From the NCBI GenBank assembly GCA_047495785.1, contig JBLDXI010000099.1, forward strand, positions 1 to 64,000: a stretch of 64,000 bases of DNA, written 5' to 3'. The first letter of the stretch is position 1. Each line of letters starts with the position of its first letter. The stretch comes from Lepidodermella squamata (lineage: Eukaryota > Gastrotricha). The position numbers were made by a program, and so were the translations under genes. The notes beneath the pieces were generated by a model, which worked only from the letters and a program-made list of their open reading frames with translations, had not been told where the DNA came from and ran no database searches. Shown one piece after another: positions 23,021-34,300 of the stretch.

Positions 23021-24573
23021 AACCAGATATCGCCGGGCACCTCAGCGTCCTCGACCATTGTTTCAGGTGCCTCCGCTGCTGATGGATAGTCAACGCCTGG
23101 CTCTGGCTGCTCTGGCGCAGCTGCTGCGGCGGCGCCTGCTGCCGGGGACGCGGGCCTCAGGTAAGCAATGGGCGGCCCTCCGCTCAGGATGTTCAATCGT
23201 ACGGATGGAAGCGGGGCGCCGGCGACGACGAGGCGCAGGCGGCAGAAGCCGGGCGCGGCTCGCACGCGCATCTGCACGCGCTGTTGGTCTATCATTAGCA
23301 CCTAAAATACAAGTGGACCGGTTCAAGTACATTCGGCAAAAAATGCGTCAGAATTAATCGCTTGGGTAGCTTCATTTTACTTGATTTGCAAAATGTTGCC
23401 TCCGCCCACTTGGCTTTAAACTGAACATTGAATACTGAATACTGCCCCGCATGAAATACCCGATAAGTCTTCGAAGGACGTACCTGCAGCGTGGAAAAAT
23501 TGGCGACGGGCCGGTTGTCGAGGCGCAGCGACAGCGCGTGGCACAACGACGACCCGTCCTCCGCGGTCGCCAGGAATCGCTCCACGGCTGTTCGCGTCCC
23601 ATTGAGCACCTGCGTAAAACAATGAAGGTAACTCGAATCCATTGGAGTAACAATTCTAGCATTTCGAATAATTATTTGTGAAAGCAATTCAGCCTATAGA
23701 GGGAACACCCGACGATGGGTTACGCCCCACATCGGAAGATCGATATCGATGGGAACGCAAAGCAAGTCCGATTTCTTTTATTCTGCAGACCATTTTTCTA
23801 GCTGCAAGTAATTGATGTTCGGAAAATATTACTTTGCATCGCAATATTTCATTTACTCCTCAAACATGCGGAATTTTAGAGGTTGTTTTCGCCATTCGAT
23901 AGATCTATAGTGTGTGGTGAACTTTCTCTTTAGAATCAGATTCGAGCGGAAAAATTGGTGGTGAAAATGCTTCTTGCGATTTTGGCAAAAAAATATTGTC
24001 CGTACGTGACTGTTGGCTTCGCATCATCAGTCAATACTTCTGGGAATCACAATGCGAATTCGCCTCAGCTGAAAAATGACCACTGGCAAATCTATCATTT
24101 ACAAATGTTGAAGAATACTCGAAATCCTACAATAAAACCTAAAATAAATGACCATTTTCTCGATAATTTTGTTCTATCTTGCTCGTGTAATTTTGCCAAT
24201 GAGAATATAAAGCTTTTTTTATGCTAAAAGGTAACAACTGAATGATTATGGTGTAGCGTGTGAGTGTAGCAAAAACGCGTCATCTAGTAAAAAGTACTTG
24301 TTCTTCCAGCATCGGTAAATAAACTCAGGAATGGGAATTGAAGTATGGCCTGCCGTTTGGCACTAAATTTAGGTAGACGCAAACTTGTTGAGAAATCATT
24401 GAGTTTGGACGTACCGCTTCGATGAAAAGAGATCCAAAATCCGGCGCCGGCGGCGGGGCGGCGGCGAGGAAAGCGAAGCGCGGCTGTTGCGATCCAGCCA
24501 GCGTCGCATCGAACAGCAGCAGTAGTAACAGCAGGCTGAAAAACAGGAGTAGCGAGGTTCCGAGCGGAGGCAT
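20746..24573 (-). CDS. SLC10/P3-like multipass membrane protein
   Basis: Five exons join to 901 aa: 24573-24415, 23609-23484, 23301-22801, 22727-22006 and 21943-20746, with strong donors (GTACGT, GTAAGT). The ATG at 24573 opens a signal peptide (LLLFFSLLLLLLLFDATLAG). An extracellular domain of ~230 aa follows, with several N-glycosylation sequons and a run of about 12 glycines. Exons 4-5 hold the membrane domain with helices such as STVVVLFLANLAAGL and the SLC10-like box AVFAPSGLEAVLHVVLL. Then come ACLGVAALASLPLAVYV and a helix with MPNVTIALQLLQANL. Signal peptide, beta-rich ectodomain and bile-acid-symporter-like core match the SLC10A3/A5 (P3) layout. The ~290-aa Ser/Thr/Lys-rich cytosolic tail is unusually long. 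Transport substrate is unknown. Confidence 0.6.
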
Positions 24574-26982
24574 CAACACCTCTTCTCAACAGCCGATCGA
24601 GTCAAAGCATCGATGACTTGTGCATTTCTGTGCCAGCCAGCTCTGAAAGGCGCCATCAAACCAGGCGATTCATAACGCAAGCATACGTAAGCGTAAAAAA
24701 ATTATACAGATAAGTATATATGTACCTACTTGACGTAAAAATCGAGACAAATTATATGCTCTTCGGACACACAAGGACAAACAATAGCAAAAATATAGGC
24801 CAGATGATGGTAGTGTACGGCATGAGGACACCGGCCACGATCCGAAAAAAGCGATATTGAGAGGGTGGTTGCGGAAGCGCGATTGACCGGCGCTATTCGA
24901 TACACTGTAAACAAGGCAGTAGAAGATACATGATCGCCATGCGTAATGCGACCCAGCCGCAGAAATAGCATGACACAGCGTGAGAAGAGAGAAATAATGT
25001 CGCAATACGAAGGCGGAGCAGCCGAGAACAAGAAAGAACGTATAGAGTCGCGAAAATATAAAGTAAGCGGCGATATCGATATGGCTATCGGCTATCGGAA
25101 TGTCAAGCCAATTGGCTGGCTCGTTAGCGATCGCTTCACGCGTCGTTATTCCGCAATCACACTGTTTTACTTCGAGTCTCGCTATCACGGGCGTTATTCT
25201 TGCGTTATATTGGCCGCTACTGCTAATGGCCGGCGCTAACGACGCAAGCAGCGCCGTTTAACCGGCGAAAAACGAATACTACTACTACTACTAATGCTAC
25301 TACTACAACTGCCGCAGCTACAACGATATTTGGGCGACAACAGAAACAGTGATTGCGGCGAACACAAAGGCGAAAGCAGTAGTTGTATAGTATTTGCAAA
25401 CAAAAAACGCTCAAGTGCGAAGCGGCGAGGCGAACACGCGAACAGCGAGCAACTAATGCGATTATTACTAAATTCATGCCGGCGCCTTTCTGGTTAATCA
25501 AGAAATCGCGACCAAACACTCGAAGCAATGTCGCGAGGCGTTAATCGAATTGCTGCTGCTGCTGCTGCTGCTGATAACGGCGATGAATTTCGCGCAGAGT
25601 CGATTAGTCAACATATTCTTACCACATTCTTATATATGCTTACATGGCGCAACTACTTGCAACTTCGCGCACCACCGAGCGCACCCTCTCATAGTAATAA
25701 TTCAAAAATAAAACGAAGAAGCACGATCACCCATTCTTTTCGGTAATGGGTCAATCAGTGATCAGCAAGATCGCCTAACGCTGCTCATGCGTAATCGCGA
25801 GGCGCCGCACTTTTTTCAGTAGCGATTGCCGAGCGATTGGCACTACTATACGCTTGTTGATTAGCATGGTAGCCTGCGGTTATCACATCTCACTCGGCCG
25901 CAAAACATCTCACCGGTTGAGCAGAAAACAATAAGCATCGGGAGATAATTAAAACGAGCGGGCGTGTTTTTTGGCGGCTCATCAGCCGATAATGGCCGGC
26001 ACCTGGGGCGAGCCCACTGGCTTGTTGCCTTCGCTAGAGCTATAAGCAGTCTCCGTTTCTCCGCTATTCCCCTCTATAATCAATATGCTTCCAGTTGATG
26101 TTTGTTTTCGCGCTTGTTTTCGCCCCACCGTTTCTCCCTGAAGCTGGTAAGTAACAGTATTCGTTACATTTCGGAGCCACGCAGACAGCGCCCGCCTGCC
26201 GCGCATCATCATCCTCATAACGATCATACGCGATGATGATTTTACGGCCAGGCATAAACCAATCAACCCATAATATTTGTTGTTTCTGTAGGTTGCGCGC
26301 TCAGGTAAAGGTATGTATGTATCTGTATTGTTAGGCGCCAGCAACCTTTCGCCCGTCGTCTCTCTGCGCCCAGGCTTTTAGTGAGGGGTCGGCGCCCTCT
26401 TCGAATTTATGCATCTAATTATGTCTATTTCGAAAGCTATCTAACGATTCGCAACAACTTTTCAGGTTTGTTAAATTCAACCAATTCTGGGCCGAGTTGC
26501 CGTTCCTGTGATCAGAGGATTCTGCGGGCTCGTGCTCTCACGTCACATTGAAAGGGGATCATTCAGCGCAATCTCGCGTTACTTCATCAGATGACGTGGC
26601 ACGGCAGCACTAGATACTAGATGATAGTGTCAGCGACGGAGAATAAAGGACGGGGCTGGGAAGGTAACATTTTTTTAAAGTGATGCGTATCAACTCCTGC
26701 ATCATCATCAATATAGCCTTCCCGGCCGATTCGTCCTGAATCGGTTGTTGATCGATGAACCATAACAGCTACTGTTCAACCGCTGTCTCCCTTTCGCATT
26801 CGCCTGAATTAGGTCGCCGGCGTGAACAAACAGTAATCGGAAAAGCATAACAAAACACTCGTATTGAAATCGCACATGTTATTTTACAAAGTGACGATTT
26901 TTATTATTGTTCTAATCACCAAGAACAGTATTCGAATGTGTACATTGTTACGTGTATAAAAAGAAGCGAACTGACAGCTCGG
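24574..26982. other. Intergenic, no gene seen
   Basis: About 2.4 kb without a supportable gene. Several frames are open but compositionally random. Simple repeats include (ACT)n near 25280 and (GCT)n near 25552-25572. It should contain the promoter and 5' UTR of the SLC10-like gene and the 3' UTR of SF3B6. Confidence 0.45.
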
Positions 26983-27500
26983 CTAGATTTGCGGCGTCGC
27001 CAGGTTGAACTTGGCCTTGAGTTTCGTCAGCTCGGCCTGCTGCTTGTCGAGGTCGGCGGCCGCGTACCTGCAAAAAGCCACAGCCAGTCAAACATTGTAT
27101 CAAACACAGTGAATAAAAAGTGAAGCTGAAAAACAACTACTTACGCCTTGGTGGGTTGGTAGTAGAGCACGACGAGGTAGCGATCGCAGACGTTGAAGCC
27201 GGACAAGTGGTCGCACGCGTTCTTCGCGTCGAAAATGTCCTCGTAGACGACGAAGGCGGTGCCGCGCGTCTCCGGCGTCGCGCCCAGCCGGATCTGCCGG
27301 ATCGCGCCGTACTTGCCGAAAATGTCGTACATTTCGTCCGCCGTGATCTTGAACGGCAGGTTCTTCACGTACAAAATGCGGTTCACTTCCGGCGGCAGGC
27401 GAATCTGTCAAATAAGCACACACACGTTATATAACTTTTATTGAACTTGATTAAACGCAAAACTTACATTCGCCTTCTTGTTCTGATTCGCAAACGCCAT
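26983..27500 (-). CDS. SF3B6: SF3B6 (p14), U2 snRNP branch-site protein
   Basis: Three exons (27500-27468, 27404-27145, 27067-26983) give exactly 125 aa, the length of human SF3B6. The protein is one RRM. RNP2 is [10 protein letters not shown], with the Tyr that contacts the branch-point adenosine. RNP1 is [28 protein letters not shown] and [17 protein letters not shown] are almost invariant across animals. The C-terminal helix ([14 protein letters not shown]) is shortened and diverged. SF3B6 sits on SF3B1 inside the U2 snRNP near the branch point. Donors are GTAAGT and acceptors are CAG. The identification is secure. Confidence 0.98.
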
Positions 27501-28260
27501 CCAACAACTAACTCTCTAACAAATTTATCTAAATAAAAACAAACACATCGTAATCGTTAGAAACAAGTTTTTCTTGCGCTTTCTAATAATCAATCGATTG
27601 AAACGGAAAAAATTCAATGGAGAGTGAAAAAAATGAAAGGTCGTCGACAATTCGTTTACAATAATAATCATCATCATCCGCGTCGCATGAGCATCACAAC
27701 TTTTTGGGAAAATAATAGTAACATGATGCAGTTTTTTTTGCTGAATAACGGCACAATAATAAGACTAACAATAGCAATAAAGATAATATCAACTCTGCAG
27801 TGGTAAGAAAATTAACAGGGCAGCATTATGATGGTTAAATAAAACATATACATAATATATAGAAAATGGTAAAATTCATCATTCGACGTCTGTAAAACTG
27901 TGCGACTAGACACATTTGCGGGAACAAAAATCAACAGCAAAAATGGAAAGTAGCAGCCGATGACATTTCAATGATTTGTAATACAAACTACGCTATGCAC
28001 CTTTTTCGAACGATATATTATAATACGGGTATGATAATATCAATAAATGAGAAAGAAAATCAAGCAGGGCAACAAAGTCGGTTGAGCATCTTCATATTGA
28101 CAATGGGTCAAAAGAACAACGCTGAGATTTCAAAATGATTTTTTTCACAAACATAGTCAACAACAAGAATAACCATGAAAAATGAGAGCCGAAATGTTCG
28201 CAAGAGCAATTGAGAATACATTCGTAAAAGAATGTTGATAACAGGCAGGAAATCATGAGC
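27501..28260. other. Intergenic, no gene seen
   Basis: AT-rich spacer between SF3B6 and the tetraspanin. It should include the SF3B6 promoter and the tetraspanin 3' UTR. I saw no coding or RNA feature. Confidence 0.5.
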
Positions 28261-29247
28261 TTATTCGCGTTGATAGTAACGAGCGCCTGATATCGCTGAA
28301 ATCTGACCATTCGAGATCAATGGTGCGTTGGCCTCGACATTCCCCACAGCATTATTCAAGGCTGGTTCCGAGTTTTGCCGCCGTGAAGCAGTGTTGTTAT
28401 TGCTCACTAGCGCTGCATCTTCGTCACTGCTATTTCGCCTGAATGCGGCTCGTCTCGATAGCTGCCTAGCTAGCATTCGAACTAATACGAATACGATGAA
28501 CAGCGACAAGGCTTGAAGACCCACTAGCGAGCCAAACACGCCCATGAGAATGTGGTACCGATCGACGAATAGCATTTTCACAAAAGTGTCGTAACATCCA
28601 GCGGCGTACGCGCTATCCATCGGGCATTCCTCCGTAGGCTCTCGGCAACACGATGCTGGAATCGAATCCGAACTGCCGCCCTCAGCCGTCGAAGACTGCC
28701 AATCACGAGGCGACTGCACGCCACAGCACATCATGCTCGATTGCAGACGATCCCACGCTTTAGCCACTCGCACATCAGCTCGGTAGCGTTGAATGATATC
28801 TCGGCTAATTTCGCGTCGCAAAAACGCGTCAATGTCCTTGCGGAAAATTGCGCCCAGACCTAGCAAGATCAGCTGAGCTGCGACTATCGACGACAGAATA
28901 GCAGCATAGGCAAGAAGCATTCCGCGAGACGACGTCGCAGCACCACAGCAACCGAGAAAGGAAACAAGGCTGGCGCACGAGCCAGCGGCTATTAAGCAAA
29001 CCGCGAATGTTGATATCAGTTCAGATTGTGGGGCTTTTTCAATCGTTCGCGTGTAAATATCTAGATCTCGCAGACCTCCGAGGAGGACGTATACTCCTAG
29101 CGCGATAAGCCCGCATCCGATCGAGAACGTCAAGGTGCTAACGACATAACAAAATTATTTGAATTTTTTTAAATTCAATAAGCGAATGACCTACCTGAAA
29201 AAGGAAAAGGACAAACGCAAACATGACAGCGACGATAACTTTGCCAT
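28261..29247 (-). CDS. Tetraspanin
   Basis: Two exons: 29247-29195 (MAKLSSLSCLRLSFSFF) and 29137-28261, joined in phase 2 for 309 aa. Four hydrophobic helices are visible: around STLTFSIGCGLIALGVY, LISTFAVCLIAAG, LLAYAAILSSIVAAQLIL, and GVFGSLVGLQALSLFIVFVL. The large extracellular loop between the third and fourth helices has the tetraspanin CCG motif (MMCCGVQSP), then PASCC, then two single Cys (EECPMD, AGCYD), giving a six-cysteine EC2. The ~65-aa cytosolic tail is Asn/Ser-rich. Tetraspanins organise membrane microdomains with integrins and other partners. The family is clear, but the orthologue is not assigned. Confidence 0.92.
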
Positions 29248-29265
29248 GTCTCACTTATTTATTCT

Positions 29266-29350
29266 TTCAACTTAATCTTTCTCTTTCCTATCTTTCCGTC
29301 TTTCAAGGCCCTGCTGCTCGCAAGTCGCGTCACGTGATTTAATTTGAGCG
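29266..29350 (+). repeat. Dispersed CT-rich repeat, copy 2
   Basis: Starts TTTATTCTTTCAAC and continues CTTTCTCTTTCC then TATCTTTCCGTC. It shares the order of blocks with 15887-15972, including CCCTGC and GTCACG-TTTAATTTG, and lies just upstream of the tetraspanin start. Confidence 0.6.
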
Positions 29351-29410
29351 AACCGCGAATGTTGATATCAGTTCAGATTGCGGCGCTTTTTCGCTCGTGT
29401 GTAAATATCA
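29351..29410. repeat. Duplicated fragment of tetraspanin exon 2
   Basis: About 60 bp starting AACCGCGAATGTTGATATC repeats the tetraspanin coding sequence at 28999-29060 with a few substitutions and a small indel. It lies ~100 bp upstream of the gene in the same orientation. It is too short to be a functional exon. Confidence 0.75.
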
Positions 29411-29545
29411 TTAAGTTACACCTAAAATTGGAAACATGAGAAAAAAACAAGGTTGGTTACGATTGGCAAGCCATTGTAATCAACTGCGTAAAAAGCCTAT
29501 AATTTAGAGCGTAATTTAGGCGTTTAACAGCGACGATGCAATGTA

Positions 29546-29797
29546 TCAACCGGCTAATGTATCAAGTTGTTGTTGAATAGCCTCCATTTCGTTGTACAGT
29601 TTCACAAGGGAATCGTGGTTCAATTCCATTTGAAGCTGTTTTTCTCCCGAGCAACAATCAGAACTCAGCTTTAATTGTAAAACGCTGAATGGCTCGGCGT
29701 ATTTCGCTTGATTGGAAGCAGCCGCAGATATGCCCAACTGCCAACCGACACTTTGCAAATTTAAAGTTTGATCCAATGTTTCGTTCTCTGATGGCAT
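29546..29797 (-). CDS. COMMD10: COMMD10-like COMM-domain protein
   Basis: Complete 83-aa frame; an in-frame TGA lies two codons upstream of the ATG at 29797. After ~14 residues the protein is a COMM domain. It has VGWQLGISAAASNQAKYAEP, then FSVLQLKLSS, then LVKLYNEMEAIQQQLDTL. The last segment resembles the C terminus of COMMD10 closely. COMMD10 is normally ~200 aa with a helical N-terminal domain in front; here only the COMM domain is present. It would join the Commander endosomal-recycling complex. This is the second COMM-only frame in the window (the other is at 13734-13961). Confidence 0.78.
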   Translation of the reverse strand: MPSENETLDQTLNLQSVGWQLGISAAASNQAKYAEPFSVLQLKLSSDCCSGEKQLQMELNHDSLVKLYNEMEAIQQQLDTLAG

Positions 29798-30061
29798 TAT
29801 TCAAACACTTTTTAGCAAATGCACTAAAAGCAGATTAGAATATTTGGGTATTGGTAAATGTGGCCAACTCGACGGACTCTGTGAGATAGGCGATACGATT
29901 GAAAATGGGCGCTTTACACCAACATGCTCGGTCTTCCTTCTCTTTTTCTTTCAATTAAGGCTGCTTGCTGATGCAGCAAATAATAAATACAGTGTTTTCA
30001 AGAAATAAGAAAGAGTTATACCTAAATAGCTCATCTCTCTCTCATCTCTCCCGCTTGACGT

Positions 30062-30089
30062 CTTGAGACTAAAAAGTTTTAGTCTCAAG
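30062..30089. other. Perfect short palindrome
   Basis: CTTGAGACTAAAA and its exact inverse TTTTAGTCTCAAG are separated by 2 bases. Direct CTTGACGT repeats flank it at 30055 and 30090. It could be a protein-binding palindrome or the trace of an excised element. Confidence 0.7.
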
Positions 30090-30996
30090 CTTGACGTGGG
30101 ATATGAGTACGCAGTTGCTCCGGGCAAGTCAGCGCCATGATAAGCGTACTAGGTACTAGGTAGTCAAGAAAAATGTAGAATGTAGTTTGACAATCCTTTT
30201 GGCTGGAACTCGTAGCTTTATTGGGATTTAGGATTTCGATCGCACCCAACAACTCTGTCGCCTGACAACAACAGTAAACTTAATTTATTCATTAATTATT
30301 GACACCAAAAGTTTTGCAAATTATAGCTTTTGCTTTACTTATATTTCAATAAACATTCTAGGTGGTTGTTAGAAATATTTTACGAATGATTTATTGCACG
30401 AAATGGAGGGTCCTTGTCCAGAATCAAGTCCGCGGGAACTTCAATTTTGTTGCATTTTTTTCATGCATCTTTTCTTCATCCAACGAAGTCAGGAGTCATG
30501 ATCTCCTCACTACTTATCCCTTGACTTGTGTTAATGCCCATGTTAAATGCCTAGCGATGTGTGTTGGAGAGGCGACAGAGATGATCGAGAGCCATCGATA
30601 CGGATGCACCCACACCAGCCTTTGCTGTTTTCTATTTGAAAAGATTTTCTATTTCCAAGGCTTCTCATAATCGCTGTTTTCCCATGCCATGCCAACTGTT
30701 ATGCAGAATAAAATTGGCCCAATGGCGTTTATCGTTTATCCATGTCTTGTTGCTGCTGCTGCTGCTGCTGTAAATGGAGTTATGGCATAACTTGATACAT
30801 GCTGGTTCTAGTTCATATGAATTTAAGCCAAACCGCTTAAACAAATGTTTATAAATGCCGAAGGACATTTATGCAGATTTCTAGATTTACCGCATAAGTC
30901 AAGATCTTTTTAATGCTTACAAGTCACAATACTAGTTTCTTCCTCCTCTGATTGAGACATAAAACGATACAGGAAAAGCGTTACTGTATGCTTGGG

Positions 30997-31106
30997 AAAT
31001 AAGGTAATACTCTATGGCAAACCATGGAGAAATATGACTTCCCCTCGATTCGTTTGGCTGAGCTGAAGAGAGGGGGAAATTCTCTCCATGGAGTATTTCC
31101 TTATTT
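30997..31106. repeat. 110-bp MITE-like element with 21-bp inverted ends
   Basis: The left end AAATAAGGTAATACTCTATGG and right end CCATGGAGTATTTCCTTATTT are inverse copies with two or three mismatches. The left end and adjoining GCAAACCATG recur in WAPL intron 1 at about 32860-32895, so this is a dispersed family. Confidence 0.65.
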
Positions 31107-31348
31107 ATCCATGGCAAAATTTAACCATGCGTATGTGGGAATACAGAACACTTTATAGCTGACAATATAAGGTGGAATTTTATTTTCGACTTTCCCTTTA
31201 TAAAATTTGTACTTTATCAGTTTTTCTTGTCCTTTTCAGCTGCGTAGCTCTGTGTTCACAGCAGATGCTTGATGCTTATTGGGAGGCCTATATAGTTGGC
31301 AGTTGAATATGTTGGTTACGTAGGTTTTTATGTCAAATATTGATATGA

Positions 31349-34300
31349 ATGGAAAGTCGACGAAGTGCTAAGGCGCCCATAAAAACTTACGGCCGGTCGG
31401 CAAAATCAACCGCGGAAACAGTTGCCGACTCGGGCGGATCGACCTTTAATAGAGCTCAGCGGAAACCCGACTCGTTTGACATGCTTTTCGGCAACAAGCA
31501 TAAGACAGAGTCGTTTGCGGCTGGCGACCCATTCGAATTTTCCTCAAACGATCGACCGCCGCCGCAGAAGCATGCAAAACCTGACCCATTTGCCTTTGAC
31601 GAAGAGTTTAGCGACAGTAAACCTCAGCAACCAACAAGGCGGCAAGCTGAACCAAAGATGAGTGCGAAACCTGTTGCGAAAAGCACGACTCGCAAAAACA
31701 GTAGCAAGTCGACGCCGTTATTTGAAGAAACTGACACGTTGCTGAAAGCTGATAATCAAATGAAAATCGACTCATTTACCGTGTCTTTGCCTCGGCTGAA
31801 AGCATCTTCAGTAAGCAAAGCTGCTGCTGCTGCTGCTCCGCCGGTAGTGGAACCGGTGGTTTCGACATCACCACCGCTTGTTGAGAAGCAACCGTCACCA
31901 AAAGAGTTACCCAACATCGAGGAAGAGTCGTCAAAAGACGACGACGTTGACGAGCAAGAAGAGAAAATTGCACCACAAGCTGCGAAGAAGCAAAAACTGG
32001 ACAGTGAAGCAACAACGGCAGCTGTGGTGAGGCAGCCCGCCGCACCTCAGCCGCGAATTTTTACGACAGTGCGAGGAGAGCGGAAAAAAGTGGCTAATCC
32101 GAAATCGTGGTTCGCCGTGGACGACGACGACGATGACGACGAAGGCGAAGCTGCTGATGCTTATCGTTTACCGGAGAAGAAGGAAGCATCGGTCGCGATG
32201 TCGTCGGTGAGTACGAGTCAAGCAGATTTGCATAATTCGCGGATCGACCGGCCACGACGCCATGCATCCGGCTCCGGCTCGGACAAATCAGTGGCAGCGG
32301 GCGGCGGCGGCGGCGTGTCGACGGTGGTCGACGCGGCGACAGGCAAGCGGGTGGTGCGGGTCGCCCGGTCGGAGCGCGACAAGTACGCGGTGGTGCGGCA
32401 CGTGCGGGGCGTGAGCGAGCTGCAGGCCGAGTCGACGTCGCTCGAGTTCGACGGCGACTACACGTACCTGATCGAGTGCGTGGGGCCGACGGCGCAGTTG
32501 TCGTCGCGCTGCCTGTCCGCCTTCCAGCTCGCGTCCAAGTGCGCCGACTCGTCCGAGTTCAGGCTCTACCTGAAGTCGACGGGCAAGCTGCCGGAGCTGT
32601 TTTCGAAGCTGCACGACGCAGACCAGCACGACGTAAATTTTGCATTGGCTCATTTTCAGTATTGCAAGGTTCATGATATATCAGAGGTGATGCTTCATTT
32701 CAAGACACTTGATCGATTGAAACCTACTGGCATTCGAATTTGCTTCGAACCTGGAAAACGGGATAAAGATCATTAGAAATTCTGAATAATCATCCTACTG
32801 CGATGTATCGATGTAACCTTTGCAAATTTTTGTCCGATTTTCTGTTGTTGGCGCAAAATAAGGGAATACTCTATGGCAAACCATGAAGAAATATAAAATT
32901 CCCCCCTGATCTGGAACCCGAAATTTCGTTTTCCGAACCCGAAAAGTAGTGAAAAAATTCGGGCAATTATTCGAGGGGGCCTTTATTCAAGGCAGGCTAT
33001 TATTTATCCTAAAGCGTGAAATCATCACTTGAACCGACATTTTTAGTCATCAGCTTGAATATTCTATTCCTATTTCTAGCCACCTTTCCTATTCTTTCCA
33101 TGAGCTGATCATACCAGACCTATTATTATTACCACGTGGCTATTATTCGAGGTGGGCTATTATTAACCTATGGACCCAATATTTGGATGGATTTTTGGGG
33201 CTATTATTTGAGGTTGGATACTATTCGATAAAATACGTAATAATACCAACCCGTCGAAACTGTCTTATTTTCAAGAATGCCTTGATCAATTTTCGCAAAC
33301 TTCCTTCTAATGAGCAACTTTTTCGATAATGCTTTTCCGACAGTTGCTGGCGCTGTGCGCGGCGGCAATGTTCGTGGTGCTGTCGGCGGACCGGTCGCAG
33401 GTCGACCTGGACACGCCGGCCATGGCGCTGCTCGTGCGCCTCGTTCGCCTCGACTCAGCTTCATCAGCTTCATCGCCTTCGAATGCGAAGCCGCCTAGCA
33501 GCAGCAGCAGCAACAGCAGTGGTGGCGGCGGGTGGTCGACGGCGGTGCCTGCGCCGATCGTGGAGCGCGTGACGAGCGGCGTGGCGGCCCTGCTGAAGAC
33601 GCTGGTGCGCAAGTACGGCGCCGAGCTGTTGCACTCGTCGTCGTCGGGCGTGAGCGTCGACTCGCCGGCGGTGGTGCGTGATTTGGCGCTGTCGGCGCTG
33701 CACACGCTGTGCCAGCGGTGCTCGTCGGAAGCGGCGCAGGCGCAGTTCCGCGACTCGCACGCCCTCGACGTGCTCGTCGACGACTGCGCGCGCACGCTCG
33801 CCTCGGCGACCACCGCAACCGCCTCGAATGTCGCACTTGGACAGCAGACATCGCAGACATCGCAGTCTCTGGACGCTCGTCGCCTCAAACACGTGCTGTC
33901 GGGCATTGGCAAACTGGTGGCGAAGAACAAGGAGTCGAAGCGCGTGGCGGGCGAGCGCGACAACTCGCTGCTGCCGCGCGCCCTCGCCAACTACGCCACG
34001 CAGTTGCTGCCTCCTCTGCAGTTGCAGCAGCCATCGTCATCGACTTCATGTGAAAACTCAACGCAGCAGTGGTCGGTGAGTGAAGCCGACTCGCGCCTGC
34101 TGTCGCAGATCTACAACCTGCTGATGACGCTGTGCTGTGACACCAGTGAGTTTCTGTTCCTGTGTTTTTTTGATATCCCTTTTTCAATCGTAGGTGAATT
34201 GCAATTTGGGAATTTATAACAAAAGCGTAGAACTGTGATAACTGCTCATTATTTGTTTTTTTGGGCATACGTGAAATCCCAATGATGTCTAGTTAAGTAT

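Larger units (their letters stand above)
29798..31348. other. Intergenic between COMMD10 and WAPL
   Basis: Divergent promoter region for the minus-strand COMMD gene and plus-strand WAPL. It contains a perfect 13-bp stem hairpin at 30062-30089, a (GCT)n run near 30752 and a 110-bp MITE-like element at 30997-31106. Frames at 30362-30670 and 30665-30868 show no family features. Confidence 0.5.
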
